Source: Azospirillum sp. B21 (GTDB lineage: Bacteria > Pseudomonadota > Alphaproteobacteria > Azospirillales > Azospirillaceae). Taken from it: a DNA stretch of 64,000 nucleotides. The notes beneath the pieces are model-generated. The model made no database searches, was not told the origin of the DNA, and saw only the letters and a program-made list of their open reading frames with translations. The DNA lies in the NCBI RefSeq assembly GCF_008364825.1, contig NZ_VTTO01000006.1, positions 248,001 through 312,000 of the forward strand, read 5' to 3'. The position numbers were made by a program, and so were the translations under genes. Positions 10,485 through 19,088 of this stretch are shown here, piece after piece (the first letter of the stretch is position 1; each line of letters opens with the position of its first letter).

Positions 10485-11252
10485 TCAGGCTCCCTTCGCA
10501 AAAAAGTACAGGGTCAGAGCCGCTCCGATGAGGACGACCAGTGTCTTCAGGATCTTCGGATCGACCCGTTTCGCGCCCATGGCACCGGCATAGCCCCCAG
10601 CCATTGCCGCCACCGCCATTACCGTCGTCTCGGGCCAGGATACCGTTCCGGCGAGGATGAAGGCGCCCACCGCAGCCGCATTCATCAGCATCGCCAGCAA
10701 CAGCCGCAGCCCGTTCATGGCGTGGATGTCGCGCAGGCCGAACAGGGTCAGTGCCGCCAGCATCAGAAAGCCGATGCCACCACCGAAATAGCCGCCATAG
10801 ATCGAGATGACGAACTGCACGACCAGCACGCTCCGCCCGCCCAGCCGCAGCCGCGACACGATCCACGGTGCATAGGCCCCCACGGCGAAGACGGCGGTCG
10901 CGAACAGCAGCAGCCAGGGTACGAAGCGCGCGAACACCGCGTTCGGCGTCAGCAAAAGCAGCAAGGCGCCGATCAGTCCGCCGACCAGACTGAGGACGGC
11001 GAAGATCGGAACATTCACCTGACCGCCTGCCGCGATCTCGCGCCGATAGGCCCAGCTGCTAGCCGCCTGCCCCGGAAACAGCGCCACGGTGCTGGAGGCA
11101 TTGGCTGCCACCGGCGGCACGCCCGCGAACAGCAGGGCCGGAAATGTGATGAAGGCTCCACCCCCGGCAATCGCGTTCAGCGCGCCTGACGCGAAGGCGG
11201 CCAGCATCAGGACGACGAGACTCAGCATGATCGACCACCCCTTTCGATCCAT
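10485..11252 (-). CDS. TauE/SafE-family sulfite/organoanion exporter-like permease
   Basis: 255 residues with about eight hydrophobic helices. The family repeats are visible: FASGALNAIAGGGAFITFPALLFAGVPPVAANASSTVALFPG in the N-terminal half and IYGGYFGGGIGFLMLAAL in the C-terminal half. The TauE/SafE (DUF81) family moves small anions such as sulfite, sulfoacetate or C2 acids; the substrate cannot be read from sequence. Two starts are possible, 11252 (GGAGG 11 bases away) and 11228; I give the longer one. An 18-bp palindrome containing GTATAC lies just upstream, tying it to the neighbouring oxalate-type genes. Confidence 0.85.
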   Translation of the reverse strand: MDRKGWSIMLSLVVLMLAAFASGALNAIAGGGAFITFPALLFAGVPPVAANASSTVALFPGQAASSWAYRREIAAGGQVNVPIFAVLSLVGGLIGALLLLLTPNAVFARFVPWLLLFATAVFAVGAYAPWIVSRLRLGGRSVLVVQFVISIYGGYFGGGIGFLMLAALTLFGLRDIHAMNGLRLLLAMLMNAAAVGAFILAGTVSWPETTVMAVAAMAGGYAGAMGAKRVDPKILKTLVVLIGAALTLYFFAKGA

Positions 11253-11269
11253 GTTGACGGTATCCTCCG

Positions 11270-11287
11270 TATTCTGTATACAGAATA
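11270..11287. promoter_or_regulatory. palindromic operator upstream of the TauE-like gene
   Basis: TATTCTGTATACAGAATA is an 18-bp perfect palindrome 18 bases before the start codon. It shares the GTATAC centre with the TGGTATACCA sites but has different flanks, so it may be a weaker site of the same regulator or the site of another one. Confidence 0.6.
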
Positions 11288-11451
11288 TCAGCCTTTGAAG
11301 TGGGCTACTGCCGGGATGCGGGATCCTCGATGCGGTTCATGCGAAACCGCTCCCAGAACGCAACAAACCGACACCGGAGCCAATGCGGTGGCTCCGATGC
11401 CGGCTTGCTTCGCAGCCGGTTTGCCCTCCGGCGGTCAGACAATCTCTAAGC

Positions 11452-11487
11452 CCTGTCGTGGCCGGCCCCCCGGTCGGCCACGACAGG
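11452..11487 (-). terminator. hairpin after the first OxlT-like gene
   Basis: CCTGTCGTGGCCG pairs with CGGCCACGACAGG around a short loop. There is no long T run in the minus direction, so it could also be an mRNA-protecting stem. It starts 10 bases after the stop codon. Confidence 0.6.
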
Positions 11488-11496
11488 CTCCACCTT

Positions 11497-12801
11497 TCAG
11501 TCGGCGCCCTCGGTCACCAGCTTGCCCATCGGCTGGCGGGTGTCCTCGGCGATCTGGCGGGCGCGCATCGGCTTCAGGACGAACAGGGCCATGAAAGCGG
11601 CGATGGCGTTGACCGCGGCGGCGAAGAAGAACACCGTCTGCCAGCTGCCGGTGGAGGCCACGATCACGTTGGCGAAGGGAACCACCAGCGATGCCGTGCC
11701 CTTGGCGGTGTAGAGCAGGCCGGCATTGGTCGTCGCGAACTTCGACCCGAAGCTGTCGGCGCAGCAGGACGGGAACAGGCTGTAGATCTCACCCCAGGCG
11801 AAGAACACCAGACCGGTCAGGACAACGAAGGCGACCGGGTGCTGACCCCACTGGTTGAGCGCCAGGATGCCGATGGCCTCAATGGCGAAGGCGACGAACA
11901 TGGTGTTCTCGCGGCCGATATGGTCGGACACCCAGCCGAAGAAGGGACGGGTCACGCCGTTCAGCACGCGGTCGATGGTGAGCGCGAAGGTCAGCGCCGG
12001 CAGGGTCAGGCCCATGATGCTGACCGGCATGCCATCGAGGTGGAAGTCCTTGGCGATCGGACCGAGCTGGGCCGTGGCCATCAGACCGCCGGCGGCGACC
12101 ATGACGAACATCAGGTACATCACCCAGAAGACCGGCGACTTCAGCGTCTCCTGCGGAGTGTAGTTGCGGCGGCTCTGCACGATGTTGGACTTGTTCTTCG
12201 GCAGCAGGTCGGGGTTCGGCTCCTTCAGGAACCAGGCCAGCGCGAAGACGATCAGGCCCTGGCCCAGACCGAACACCAGGAAGGTCTGCTCGAAGCCCGA
12301 GGTCTGGATCATGTTGGCGATCGGGACGACGGTCAGGGCGGAGCCGGCGCCGAAACCGGCGGCGGTCAGGCCGGCGGCGAGACCGCGGCGGTCGGGGAAC
12401 CACTTCAACGCGTTGCCGACGCAGGTGCCATAGACGCCGCCGGCGCCGATGCCGCCAACGGCCGCACCGAGATAAAGCAGCGCCAGAGAGTCGGCGAACG
12501 AGTTGATGACCCAGGCCAGCGCGCACAGCACGCCGCCGATCAGAACGACGATGCGGGGTCCAAATTTATCAACGAACCAGCCTTCGACGGGAACCAGCCA
12601 GGTTTCAGTCACGACGAAGATGGTGAAGGCGACCTGGATGGCGGCACGACCCCAGTGATACTTTTCTTCGATGGGGTTGACGAACAGCGTCCAGCCATAT
12701 TGCAGGTTGGCAATCATCGACATGCAGATAACGCCGATGACCAACTGCATCCAGCGGCCGCCGAGCGGTGCGCCCTGCGCCTCCGAATTCGTATGCTGCA
12801 T
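11497..12801 (-). CDS. OxlT-like oxalate/formate antiporter (MFS, OFA family)
   Basis: 434 residues, 12 predicted membrane helices. OFA markers are present: GGRWMQLVIGVICMSMIANLQYGWTLFV at the first helix, WFVDKFGPRIVVL, LKWFPDRRGLAAGLTAAGFGAGSA, and the two positively charged residues essential in Oxalobacter OxlT, the Arg in NGVTRPFFGWVSD and the Lys in AGLLYTAKGTAS. It probably exchanges oxalate or a similar dicarboxylate for a monocarboxylate. A very close paralogue on the other strand is at 22803-24110. TGGTATACCA lies at 13024, 220 bases upstream. Confidence 0.88.
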   Translation of the reverse strand: MQHTNSEAQGAPLGGRWMQLVIGVICMSMIANLQYGWTLFVNPIEEKYHWGRAAIQVAFTIFVVTETWLVPVEGWFVDKFGPRIVVLIGGVLCALAWVINSFADSLALLYLGAAVGGIGAGGVYGTCVGNALKWFPDRRGLAAGLTAAGFGAGSALTVVPIANMIQTSGFEQTFLVFGLGQGLIVFALAWFLKEPNPDLLPKNKSNIVQSRRNYTPQETLKSPVFWVMYLMFVMVAAGGLMATAQLGPIAKDFHLDGMPVSIMGLTLPALTFALTIDRVLNGVTRPFFGWVSDHIGRENTMFVAFAIEAIGILALNQWGQHPVAFVVLTGLVFFAWGEIYSLFPSCCADSFGSKFATTNAGLLYTAKGTASLVVPFANVIVASTGSWQTVFFFAAAVNAIAAFMALFVLKPMRARQIAEDTRQPMGKLVTEGAD

Positions 12802-13023
12802 CTATCTATCTCCTCCTAGGAAGCGGTTTTGTGCCGGTTCGGGCGTCGCTTCTGTTTTGATGCTTGAGCGTCTTGTTTGATGCTTCAGAGATTTGACGCG
12901 GTTCTTTGCTGTCGGTGGTCGTGCGGCGAGGATGCGGCCTCGGGGCACTCCACTGTTTTCAGGGGCGGTTTTTTGCCCCCCGCCAGACCGATGCGGTCCT
13001 GGGTCGGTCTGGAATTATCAATA

Positions 13024-13033
13024 TGGTATACCA
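13024..13033. promoter_or_regulatory. TGGTATACCA operator upstream of the first OxlT-like gene
   Basis: Perfect palindrome in the 450-base divergent region 12802-13254. The flank ATA...GATGCC is also seen next to the sites at 14097 and 21746. No gene was found in the rest of this region. Confidence 0.65.
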
Positions 13034-13178
13034 GATGCCGAACAGCAGACAAGTAGTCAGTGAGGCTGACCAACTGTTTTCCATGCCCCGCCTTTGCGGC
13101 AGCAGCCATGCAGCTTTGGAATGCTGATTTTCCGTTACGCGGAAAGCGGCGTGGGTCGCCTTTGGGCAGCCAATGTAT

Positions 13179-13195
13179 TGGCATATGGTATGCCA
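13179..13195. promoter_or_regulatory. operator upstream of the GNAT gene
   Basis: TGGCATA-TGG-TATGCCA is a perfect 7-3-7 inverted repeat that contains TGGTATGCCA, one change from the consensus. It lies 60 bases upstream of the GNAT start codon. Confidence 0.6.
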
Positions 13196-13254
13196 GAGCC
13201 GGCGACGAACAGGCCCATCCCGGCAGAACCCATATTGATAAGGAGTCGACCGCC

Positions 13255-13698
13255 ATGGACCAGCAGCAGAACATCGAGATCGTCGTGGCGCGGGACGATG
13301 CCGATATCGCCGCCAGTTACCCGATCATGAAGGAGCTGCGGACCCACATGACGGACGCCGAGGCCTACCGCGCGCAGATCCGCCGGCAGATGGACGACGG
13401 CTACAACCTCGCCCTGCTGCGGCTCGATGGCGAGATCGCCGGCTGCGGCGGCTTCCGTGTGCACGAGACGCTGTCGCGCGGCCGCTACATGTATGTCGAG
13501 GATCTGGTGACCAGCGCCGCCAAACGCTCCTACGGGCTGGGCGACAAGCTTTTCGATTGGCTGGCGAACGAGGCGCGGGAACGCGGCTGCGCCCAGATGG
13601 AGATCATCTCCGGCATCCAGCGCGGCGAGGCCCACCGCTTCTATCACCGCAAGCGCATGACCATCAAAAGCTTCCAGCTGGTGCTGCCGCTCGCCTGA
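13255..13698 (+). CDS. GNAT-family N-acetyltransferase
   Basis: 147 residues with an excellent ribosome site (AAGGAG, 8 bases). The GNAT fold is seen in LRLDGEIAGCGGFRVHE (beta strands 2-4), YVEDLVTSAAKRSYGLGDKLFDWLANEARERG (the acetyl-CoA pyrophosphate loop, here a variant of R/Q-x-x-G-x-G, then helix 3), and HRFYHRKRM near the C-terminus. The acceptor is unknown. It is a single-gene unit with its own operator and a strong terminator. Confidence 0.85.
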   Translation: MDQQQNIEIVVARDDADIAASYPIMKELRTHMTDAEAYRAQIRRQMDDGYNLALLRLDGEIAGCGGFRVHETLSRGRYMYVEDLVTSAAKRSYGLGDKLFDWLANEARERGCAQMEIISGIQRGEAHRFYHRKRMTIKSFQLVLPLA

Positions 13699-13718
13699 GA
13701 CGGCGGAGGCGCACAAAC

Positions 13719-13747
13719 AAAAAGACGGCCTGGGAAGGCCGTCTTTT
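13719..13747. terminator. bidirectional terminator
   Basis: AAAAGACGGCC and GGCCGTCTTTT form a perfect hairpin with A and T runs. It separates the convergent GNAT gene and the small membrane protein gene. Confidence 0.9.
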
Positions 13748-13783
13748 CGTGATACCGCTGTTGCGGATGAAGGAACGCGTTGC

Positions 13784-13999
13784 TCAGAAGGCGCGCGGGA
13801 AGCTGGCCCAGGACGGACCCGGCGGCAGTTCGTCTTCCTGTTCCTTCAGGTCGGCGGCGGTCGGGTTGGCAAGGCGAAGCGGTGCGGCCGAGAAATCGCG
13901 CTGCGACTTACCGGCATTGGCGACCTGCATCGCCAGGATGTGGTGGACGGTGCCGCCGAAGACGGACAGCACAAGCGCCAGAACCAGGATTTCCAACAT
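13784..13999 (-). CDS. small single-pass membrane protein
   Basis: 71 residues. One N-terminal hydrophobic helix (MLEILVLALVLSVFGGTVHHILAM) is followed by a polar tail ending ELPPGPSWASFPRAF. The ATG at 13999 is chosen because GGAG lies 8 bases upstream; the ATG two codons earlier would leave only 2 bases. It has a near-consensus operator site (TGGTATACAA, 14097) about 100 bases upstream and sits among transporter genes, so an accessory subunit of an OFA transporter is a possibility, without direct evidence. Confidence 0.65.
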   Translation of the reverse strand: MLEILVLALVLSVFGGTVHHILAMQVANAGKSQRDFSAAPLRLANPTAADLKEQEDELPPGPSWASFPRAF

Positions 14000-14096
14000 G
14001 TTCATCGCTCCATGTGTCTCGGTGGGGTGCTTTTTTTGAACGGCTTCGGCTTGGCCGGACTGTTATGACGCGCCGCAAAAACTGGATCAAGTTTTT

Positions 14097-14106
14097 TGGT
14101 ATACAA
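14097..14106. promoter_or_regulatory. operator-like site upstream of the small membrane protein
   Basis: TGGTATACAA differs from the TGGTATACCA consensus by one base and is followed by the AGATGCC flank seen at other sites. Confidence 0.5.
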
Positions 14107-14288
14107 GGTACAAGATGCCGGTCATGCAAATGCTGCATGCGTTGATTAATTCGTATGCGTAATAAACATACCGCATAGGAAGCATTTTCGCTCTGGTACC
14201 TTCGTACAACGGAACAACATCGGCCACTTCGTTGGACTCCACCGTCATCTAATTGGCCGAGGAAATTGTTTGATTGGCGTACTGTATT

Positions 14289-14298
14289 TGGTATACCA
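14289..14298. promoter_or_regulatory. TGGTATACCA operator upstream of the second CBS gene
   Basis: Perfect palindrome within TATTTGGTATACCATATT, 78 bases before the start codon at 14376 and well placed to overlap a promoter. Confidence 0.7.
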
Positions 14299-14375
14299 TA
14301 TTTATAGCGTGGTGCCGGATCGGGTGCCCCGCCGCCCCATCAGCCGTTAAGCCGCCAGCCGACAGGAGCCACGCC

Positions 14376-14831
14376 ATGAACGTCGAACATATCCTGCGCA
14401 CCAAGGAATCCCGCGTCGTCGCCGTGCGGACCAACGCCACGGTCGCCGAAGCCATCAGCCTGATGAAGGCGGAGAACATCAGCGCCCTGGTCGTCAAGGA
14501 CGTCTGCCGGACCGAAGGCAACACGTTGGCCGGCGTCCTGTCGGAACGCGACATCGTCCACGCCCTGCTGGACCGGGGTGCGCCGCTGCTGTCCATGCCG
14601 GTGTCGCAGCTGATGACCCGCCAGCCGGTCACCTGCGCCCCGTCCGACAGCATCCGGCAGGCCTTGCAGCTGATGGACCAGCACCATATCCGGCATCTTC
14701 CCGTGCTGGAGGACGGCCATCTGGTCGGCGTCGTCAGCGCCCGCGACTTCACCCGCCTGCAGTTGCAAGAGCTGGAAGGCACGGTCGCCGCGACGCCGGA
14801 GCCGCCGGCAGGCACCACCTACGCCCACTGA
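14376..14831 (+). CDS. CBS-domain protein (tandem pair), paralogue
   Basis: 151 residues; two CBS motifs (residues ~3-60 and ~72-125) and a short Pro/Ala tail. Strong ribosome site (AGGAG). Clearly a duplicate of the CBS protein at 8682-9155, with matching segments such as the one around VVKDVCRTEGNT and RHLPVLEDG versus RHVPVLEGS. One copy goes with the PanE-like reductase, the other with the deacetylase-fold hydrolase 70 bases downstream. Adenylate sensing is a family property; the partner is unknown. Confidence 0.87.
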   Translation: MNVEHILRTKESRVVAVRTNATVAEAISLMKAENISALVVKDVCRTEGNTLAGVLSERDIVHALLDRGAPLLSMPVSQLMTRQPVTCAPSDSIRQALQLMDQHHIRHLPVLEDGHLVGVVSARDFTRLQLQELEGTVAATPEPPAGTTYAH

Positions 14832-14901
14832 TTTATCGCCCCGAACCCGGCGCCGCCGCCCCCGTGGCCGGCGGCGCCTTTCCCATGGGAGAGGCCGCCC
14901 C

Positions 14902-15831
14902 GTGACCACCTTGATCTTCACCCATCACGACTGCTTAGCCCACGATACCGGCCCAGGCCATCCGGAGGCCCCGGACCGGCTGGCCGTCGTGTGGCAGGTC
15001 CTCGACCGGCCGGAGTTCCGCGAACTGGAGCGCCGGTCCGCCCCCGAGGCCGATGTGGAACAGCTGTCCCGCGTCCATGACCGCCAGTATGTGGAGGCTG
15101 TGCTGGCCGCGGTTCCCGACGAGGGATACCGCCGGCTGGATGGCGACACACTGCTGTCGCCGGGGTCGCGCGGGGCGATCCTGCGTGCGGCGGGGTCGGT
15201 CTGCGCCGCGGTCGATGCGGTGCTGGCCGGCGAGGCGACGAACGCCTTCTGTGCCGTGCGCCCCTGCGGCCACCACGCCGAACCGGCCCGCGCCATGGGG
15301 TTCTGCGTCTTCAACAACATCGCGGTCGGGGCGGAACATGCCCGCAAGACCCATGGGCTGAAGCGCGTCGCCGTGGTCGATTTCGACGTCCATCACGGCA
15401 ACGGCACCCAGGCGATGTTCGCCGACGACCCCGACCTGTTCTTCGCCTCCACCCACCAGTCGCCGCTTTATCCCGGCACCGGCAATTCGTGGGAACGCGG
15501 GGTGGACGGCAACATCCTGAACCTGCCGCTGGAGCCCTACAGCGGTTCCGTCGAGTTCCGCCAGGCGGTGGAGCGGGCGATCCTGCCGGCACTGGAGGCT
15601 TTCCATCCCGAATTGCTGCTGATCTCGGCCGGCTTCGACGCGCACAAGCGCGATCCGCTGGCCCAGCTCGGCCTTACGAATGAGGATTTCGAGTGGGTGA
15701 CCCGCAAGCTGGTCGATCTCGCCGACCGGGTCTGCGGCGGGCGGGTCGTCTCGGCGCTGGAAGGCGGCTATGACGCGACCGGTCTGGCAGAGGGGTGTGC
15801 TGCGCATCTGAAGGCATTGATGCGGGCATAA
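14902..15831 (+). CDS. histone-deacetylase-fold amidohydrolase (class II-like)
   Basis: 309 residues. The zinc-dependent deacetylase active site is complete: the tandem His in RPCGHHAEPARAMGFCVFNN, the zinc ligands in VVDFDVHHGNGTQ and the Asp in SAGFDAHKRDPL, plus LEGGYD near the end. Bacterial members deacetylate polyamines, small acetyl-amines or acetyl-lysine. It lies 70 bases after the CBS gene under the same operator (14289). Being in the same regulon as a GNAT gene raises the possibility of opposing acetylation and deacetylation, which is inference only. Confidence 0.9.
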   Translation: MTTLIFTHHDCLAHDTGPGHPEAPDRLAVVWQVLDRPEFRELERRSAPEADVEQLSRVHDRQYVEAVLAAVPDEGYRRLDGDTLLSPGSRGAILRAAGSVCAAVDAVLAGEATNAFCAVRPCGHHAEPARAMGFCVFNNIAVGAEHARKTHGLKRVAVVDFDVHHGNGTQAMFADDPDLFFASTHQSPLYPGTGNSWERGVDGNILNLPLEPYSGSVEFRQAVERAILPALEAFHPELLLISAGFDAHKRDPLAQLGLTNEDFEWVTRKLVDLADRVCGGRVVSALEGGYDATGLAEGCAAHLKALMRA

Positions 15832-15867
15832 GGAAAAAGTCCGGGAGGAAAGGGCGGCGGGTTGCCC

Positions 15868-17580
15868 TCAATCCGCCGCGAACCCCACCCCGCAGTTCCG
15901 CGCCCATTCCAGCAGGCGCGCGACAGCGCCATCCGGTTCCGGCCGCTGCAAATGGGCCGTTCCCAGCACCACCGCCCCGTTGCTGCCGTCGATGGTCAAC
16001 AGATCGCCGGTGCGGACCGTCACCTCGCCCACCCGCATCACCCCAGCCTCCACATCGATCCGCAGGGTGCGGGCGCCGCAGACGCAGGGACGGCCCATGC
16101 CGCGGGCGACGGTGGCGGCGTGGCTGGTGAATCCTCCCCGAGCAGTGACGACACCGGCGGCGGCATGCATGCCGTGGATGTCCTCCGGCGAGGTTTCCGG
16201 CCGGCACAGCACCACCGGTGCGCCGCCGCGGGCCAGACGAATGGCGTCCTCGGTCGTGAAGGCGGCCCGGCCGGTCACCGCGCCGGGCGAAGCCGGCAGT
16301 CCCATGGCGAGCGCACCGGCAAGGGCGTCGGGTGCCAGGGTGGGGCGCAGCAGCTCTTCCAGTGCCTGGTGATCGACGCGGCGCACCGCCTCGTCCCGGC
16401 CGATGATCCCTTCCTCCGCCATGTCGACGGCGATGCGCACTGCGGCTTCCGACGAACGCTTGCCGCTGCGGGACTGCAGGATGAACAGGCGTCCGGATTC
16501 GATTGTGAATTCGATGTCCTGCATGTCGCCGAAGGCGCGCTCCAGCCGTTCCGACACTGCGCGCAGTTCGGCGTAGACCGCGGGCTGCCGGCGTTCCATG
16601 GAGCGGTCCGGTTGCGGTTGGGCGGCGCTGAGCGGATCGGGATCGCGGGTGCCCGACACCACGTCCTCCCCTTGCGCATTGGCCAGGAACTCGCCGCACA
16701 GGCCGGGGGCGCCGGTGGAGGGATCGCGGGTGAACAGCACGCCGGTGCCGGAGTCCTGCCCGCGGTTGCCGAACACCATCGCCTGAACCGTCACCGCCGT
16801 GCCCATATCCTCCGGGATGCCGTGCAGAACACGGAAGGCGACGGCCCGCGGATTCATCCAAGAGCGGAAAACCGCAGCCACGGCCATCCGCAGCTGTTCC
16901 GCCGGATCCTGCGGGAAAGGACGGCCGCAGCGCGTCTCCACCAGTTGCAGGAAGCGCGGCAGCAGGCTCTGCCAGTCCTCCGCCGTCAGATCGCCGTCGC
17001 GCTGAAGCCCCCGCTCCTCCTTGTGCTCCTCCAGCAGGTCCTCGAAGCGATGGCCGGGCACGCCCATGACGACGCAGCCGAAGGACTGGACCAGCCGCCG
17101 ATAGCAGTCATGGGCGAAACGGGCATCCCCCGATGCCGCCGTCAGCCCCGTCACCGTATGGTCGTTGAGCCCCAGATTCAGGATGCTGTCCATCATGCCG
17201 GGCATCGACACCGCCGCGCCCGAGCGGACCGACAGCAGAAGCGGCCGGCGGGCATCGCCGAAGCGCCCGCCCGCCCGGTCCTCAAGCGACGCGATCGCCT
17301 CGTCGATTGATGTGCACAGAGTGGCCGGCAGCGGATCCCCGGCGGCCAGCCCCTGCCCGGCTTCCGCCGCGATGACGAAGCCCGGCGGCACCGGAATGCC
17401 GAGCCCGGCCATCTCAACCAAGCGCGCGCCCTTGTTGCCCAGACGATCCACGTCCGCCCTTCGGGAGAGCCCGACACCGAAGGGAACGATCACCTCCGGT
17501 GAAGACACACGGTGCGGCACGGGGATGGCCGGGGTGGGAAGGCGGGTGGAGGTGATATCGGACATCATGGCTCTGGTCAT
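15868..17580 (-). CDS. PPDK-like protein: ATP-grasp and phosphohistidine domains, no PEP/pyruvate domain
   Basis: 570 residues, against ~880 for pyruvate phosphate dikinase. Residues ~30-340 are the PPDK_N ATP-grasp domain (LGNKGARLVEMAGLGIPVPPGF, RSGAAVSMPGMMDSILNLGLND). Residues ~420-530 are the swivelling domain with the phosphorylatable His in RGGFTSHAATVARGMGRPCVCG. The protein then stops at LLEWARNCGVGFAAD, exactly where full PPDKs enter the TIM-barrel that binds PEP/pyruvate (usually '..WAD..LGVRANAD'). No barrel is encoded downstream in any frame before the convergent gene. The start ATG overlaps the stop of the preceding gene (ATGA at 17577-17580). Either a truncated dikinase or a phosphotransferase passing phosphate to another partner. 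Confidence 0.82.
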   Translation of the reverse strand: MTRAMMSDITSTRLPTPAIPVPHRVSSPEVIVPFGVGLSRRADVDRLGNKGARLVEMAGLGIPVPPGFVIAAEAGQGLAAGDPLPATLCTSIDEAIASLEDRAGGRFGDARRPLLLSVRSGAAVSMPGMMDSILNLGLNDHTVTGLTAASGDARFAHDCYRRLVQSFGCVVMGVPGHRFEDLLEEHKEERGLQRDGDLTAEDWQSLLPRFLQLVETRCGRPFPQDPAEQLRMAVAAVFRSWMNPRAVAFRVLHGIPEDMGTAVTVQAMVFGNRGQDSGTGVLFTRDPSTGAPGLCGEFLANAQGEDVVSGTRDPDPLSAAQPQPDRSMERRQPAVYAELRAVSERLERAFGDMQDIEFTIESGRLFILQSRSGKRSSEAAVRIAVDMAEEGIIGRDEAVRRVDHQALEELLRPTLAPDALAGALAMGLPASPGAVTGRAAFTTEDAIRLARGGAPVVLCRPETSPEDIHGMHAAAGVVTARGGFTSHAATVARGMGRPCVCGARTLRIDVEAGVMRVGEVTVRTGDLLTIDGSNGAVVLGTAHLQRPEPDGAVARLLEWARNCGVGFAAD

Positions 17581-18152
17581 CCCGCGCTCAACGCACAATC
17601 GGCCCCGTCGAAGGCCATCAGGCGCAACAGCCGGTGCAGCCCATCCGGATCGTCGCCGGTCCAGTCGGCGGTCCGTCCCCCGCTCCGCGCCAGTCGGGCC
17701 CGCTGCCCAGCCCCCGGACCACCGGCCCGCTCAACTGTGGAGGTAAACACCCGCAGCAGCGATTCCGCCCACGCGCAGGCCGCATCGCTGCCGCCAAGGT
17801 CGATTCTGTACCCCTTCGCGCCGCCGCTGACCGGTGCATCGACCAGTTGCCCACCCAGTTCCGCGATGCGGGTGGCGTTGGTCGCAGCCTGCTCCGGCGG
17901 CAGGGAGGACAGGTCGATCAGCAATTCGCCGCCGGACAGACCTGCGGCAAGGCTGTCTTCGGCGAACAGCGCCCTTTCCACGGCGCGGGCATCGGGCAGC
18001 AGCATCATGACGACGTCGCAGCGTTCGGCAAGGACACGGAGCGACCCGCGGGCATGAGCGTTGGGATGGCGATGGAGCCGGTGCCCCACCTCCCGCAGCC
18101 TGTCCATGATCGCATCGGCCACCTCCCCACCCCCGATGAACCCGATATCCAT
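17577..18152 (-). CDS. short beta-hydroxyacid dehydrogenase-like NAD(P)-binding protein
   Basis: 191 residues. The start IGFIGGGEVADAIMDRLREVG and the later LIDLSSLPPEQAATNATRIAELGGQLVDAPVSGGAKG are those of the 6PGDH/3-hydroxyisobutyrate dehydrogenase family, to which tartronate semialdehyde reductase belongs. Family members are ~290 residues; here the C-terminal helical domain with the catalytic Lys is missing and the last 50 residues are unrelated. It is probably not a working dehydrogenase, unless another protein supplies the second domain. Start at 18152; its TGA overlaps the ATG of the PPDK-like gene, indicating translational coupling. Confidence 0.7.
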   Translation of the reverse strand: MDIGFIGGGEVADAIMDRLREVGHRLHRHPNAHARGSLRVLAERCDVVMMLLPDARAVERALFAEDSLAAGLSGGELLIDLSSLPPEQAATNATRIAELGGQLVDAPVSGGAKGYRIDLGGSDAACAWAESLLRVFTSTVERAGGPGAGQRARLARSGGRTADWTGDDPDGLHRLLRLMAFDGADCALSAG

Positions 18153-18305
18153 TCCGCGATCCTCCCGCTTCCTCCCGGACGCCCACCTGCTGCCGTTGCT
18201 GGACGGCAGGGCGTCGGAAGAGAGCTTCGTTGCGCGCATCGCATCGCACAACAGGACCATCGCGCAATTTTCACATCGCGGAAACCCGCCTAGGCTTACC
18301 TATTC

Positions 18306-19088
18306 TTACCCGAGCCTAACATGTTCGGCCGATGTCTCCAGTGGCAAAAAGCCGCATGCCGCCGGAATCCGCCAGACCGGACCGGCCGCCGTCTCAACCA
18401 GCCGTGGCAGGATCGGCGGCGGCAATTCTTCACCAGTCGAAGTGCAGGCCATCGCCGCCGCCATGTCGGCGCAGCCCGCCAGCCGCAACAGCGTCATCCG
18501 CGTGGCATAGACCAGCCGCCGACGCCCGGCCTTCTCCTCCTCCAGCAGACGGCGCGGGGTGGCCCACAGCGCGCCGACCGCCTCGCCGCCGTCGCAGAGC
18601 GGTTCCTGTCCCGGCGGCGCCGGAGCCAGGAAGAACACCGTATCGAAACGGCGCGGCAGCGTTTCCGGTGTCACCCAGCGCGCCAGCGGCACCATGCGCT
18701 CCGGCGCAGGAACCATCCCCGCCCGCGCCAGCGCCGGCCCGAAGCCGTTCCCCGCGGCCATCGCCGCGCGCAGTCCTGCAAGTTCTGAGGCTTCCGGCGG
18801 GTCGCGGGACAGCAGAACGCCGCATTCCTCCACGCATTCCCGCACCGCGGCGATGCGATGGGGCAGATCGGCGGGCGCACGGGCACCCGGCCAGTGTTCT
18901 CGCCAGGACGAATCATGGTCAGCCGCCTCCAGCCGCCCACCCGGAAACACGGTGGCGCCAGGGGCGAAGCGCAGGCCGGCATGCCGTTCCATCGCCAGCA
19001 GTTCCAGGCCGTCCGGCCCATCGCGCAGCAGGATCAGGGTGGCGGCGGGATGGAGCGGAACAGGGGCATCGGGGGCGGTATCGGACAT
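18306..19088 (-). CDS. Nudix hydrolase (NUDT19-like)
   Basis: 260 residues. The Nudix signature is split by an insertion: FPGGRLEAADHDSSW and, about 30 residues later, RIAAVRECVEECGVLL with the RExxEExG core. Such an interrupted box is typical of the NUDT19/RP2 branch, whose studied members cleave CoA and acyl-CoA. FDTVFFLAPAP and the GEAVGALWATPRRLLEEEKAG segment also fit. Start at 19088. It is followed after 150 bases by the dehydrogenase-like gene on the same strand. Confidence 0.82.
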   Translation of the reverse strand: MSDTAPDAPVPLHPAATLILLRDGPDGLELLAMERHAGLRFAPGATVFPGGRLEAADHDSSWREHWPGARAPADLPHRIAAVRECVEECGVLLSRDPPEASELAGLRAAMAAGNGFGPALARAGMVPAPERMVPLARWVTPETLPRRFDTVFFLAPAPPGQEPLCDGGEAVGALWATPRRLLEEEKAGRRRLVYATRMTLLRLAGCADMAAAMACTSTGEELPPPILPRLVETAAGPVWRIPAACGFLPLETSAEHVRLG

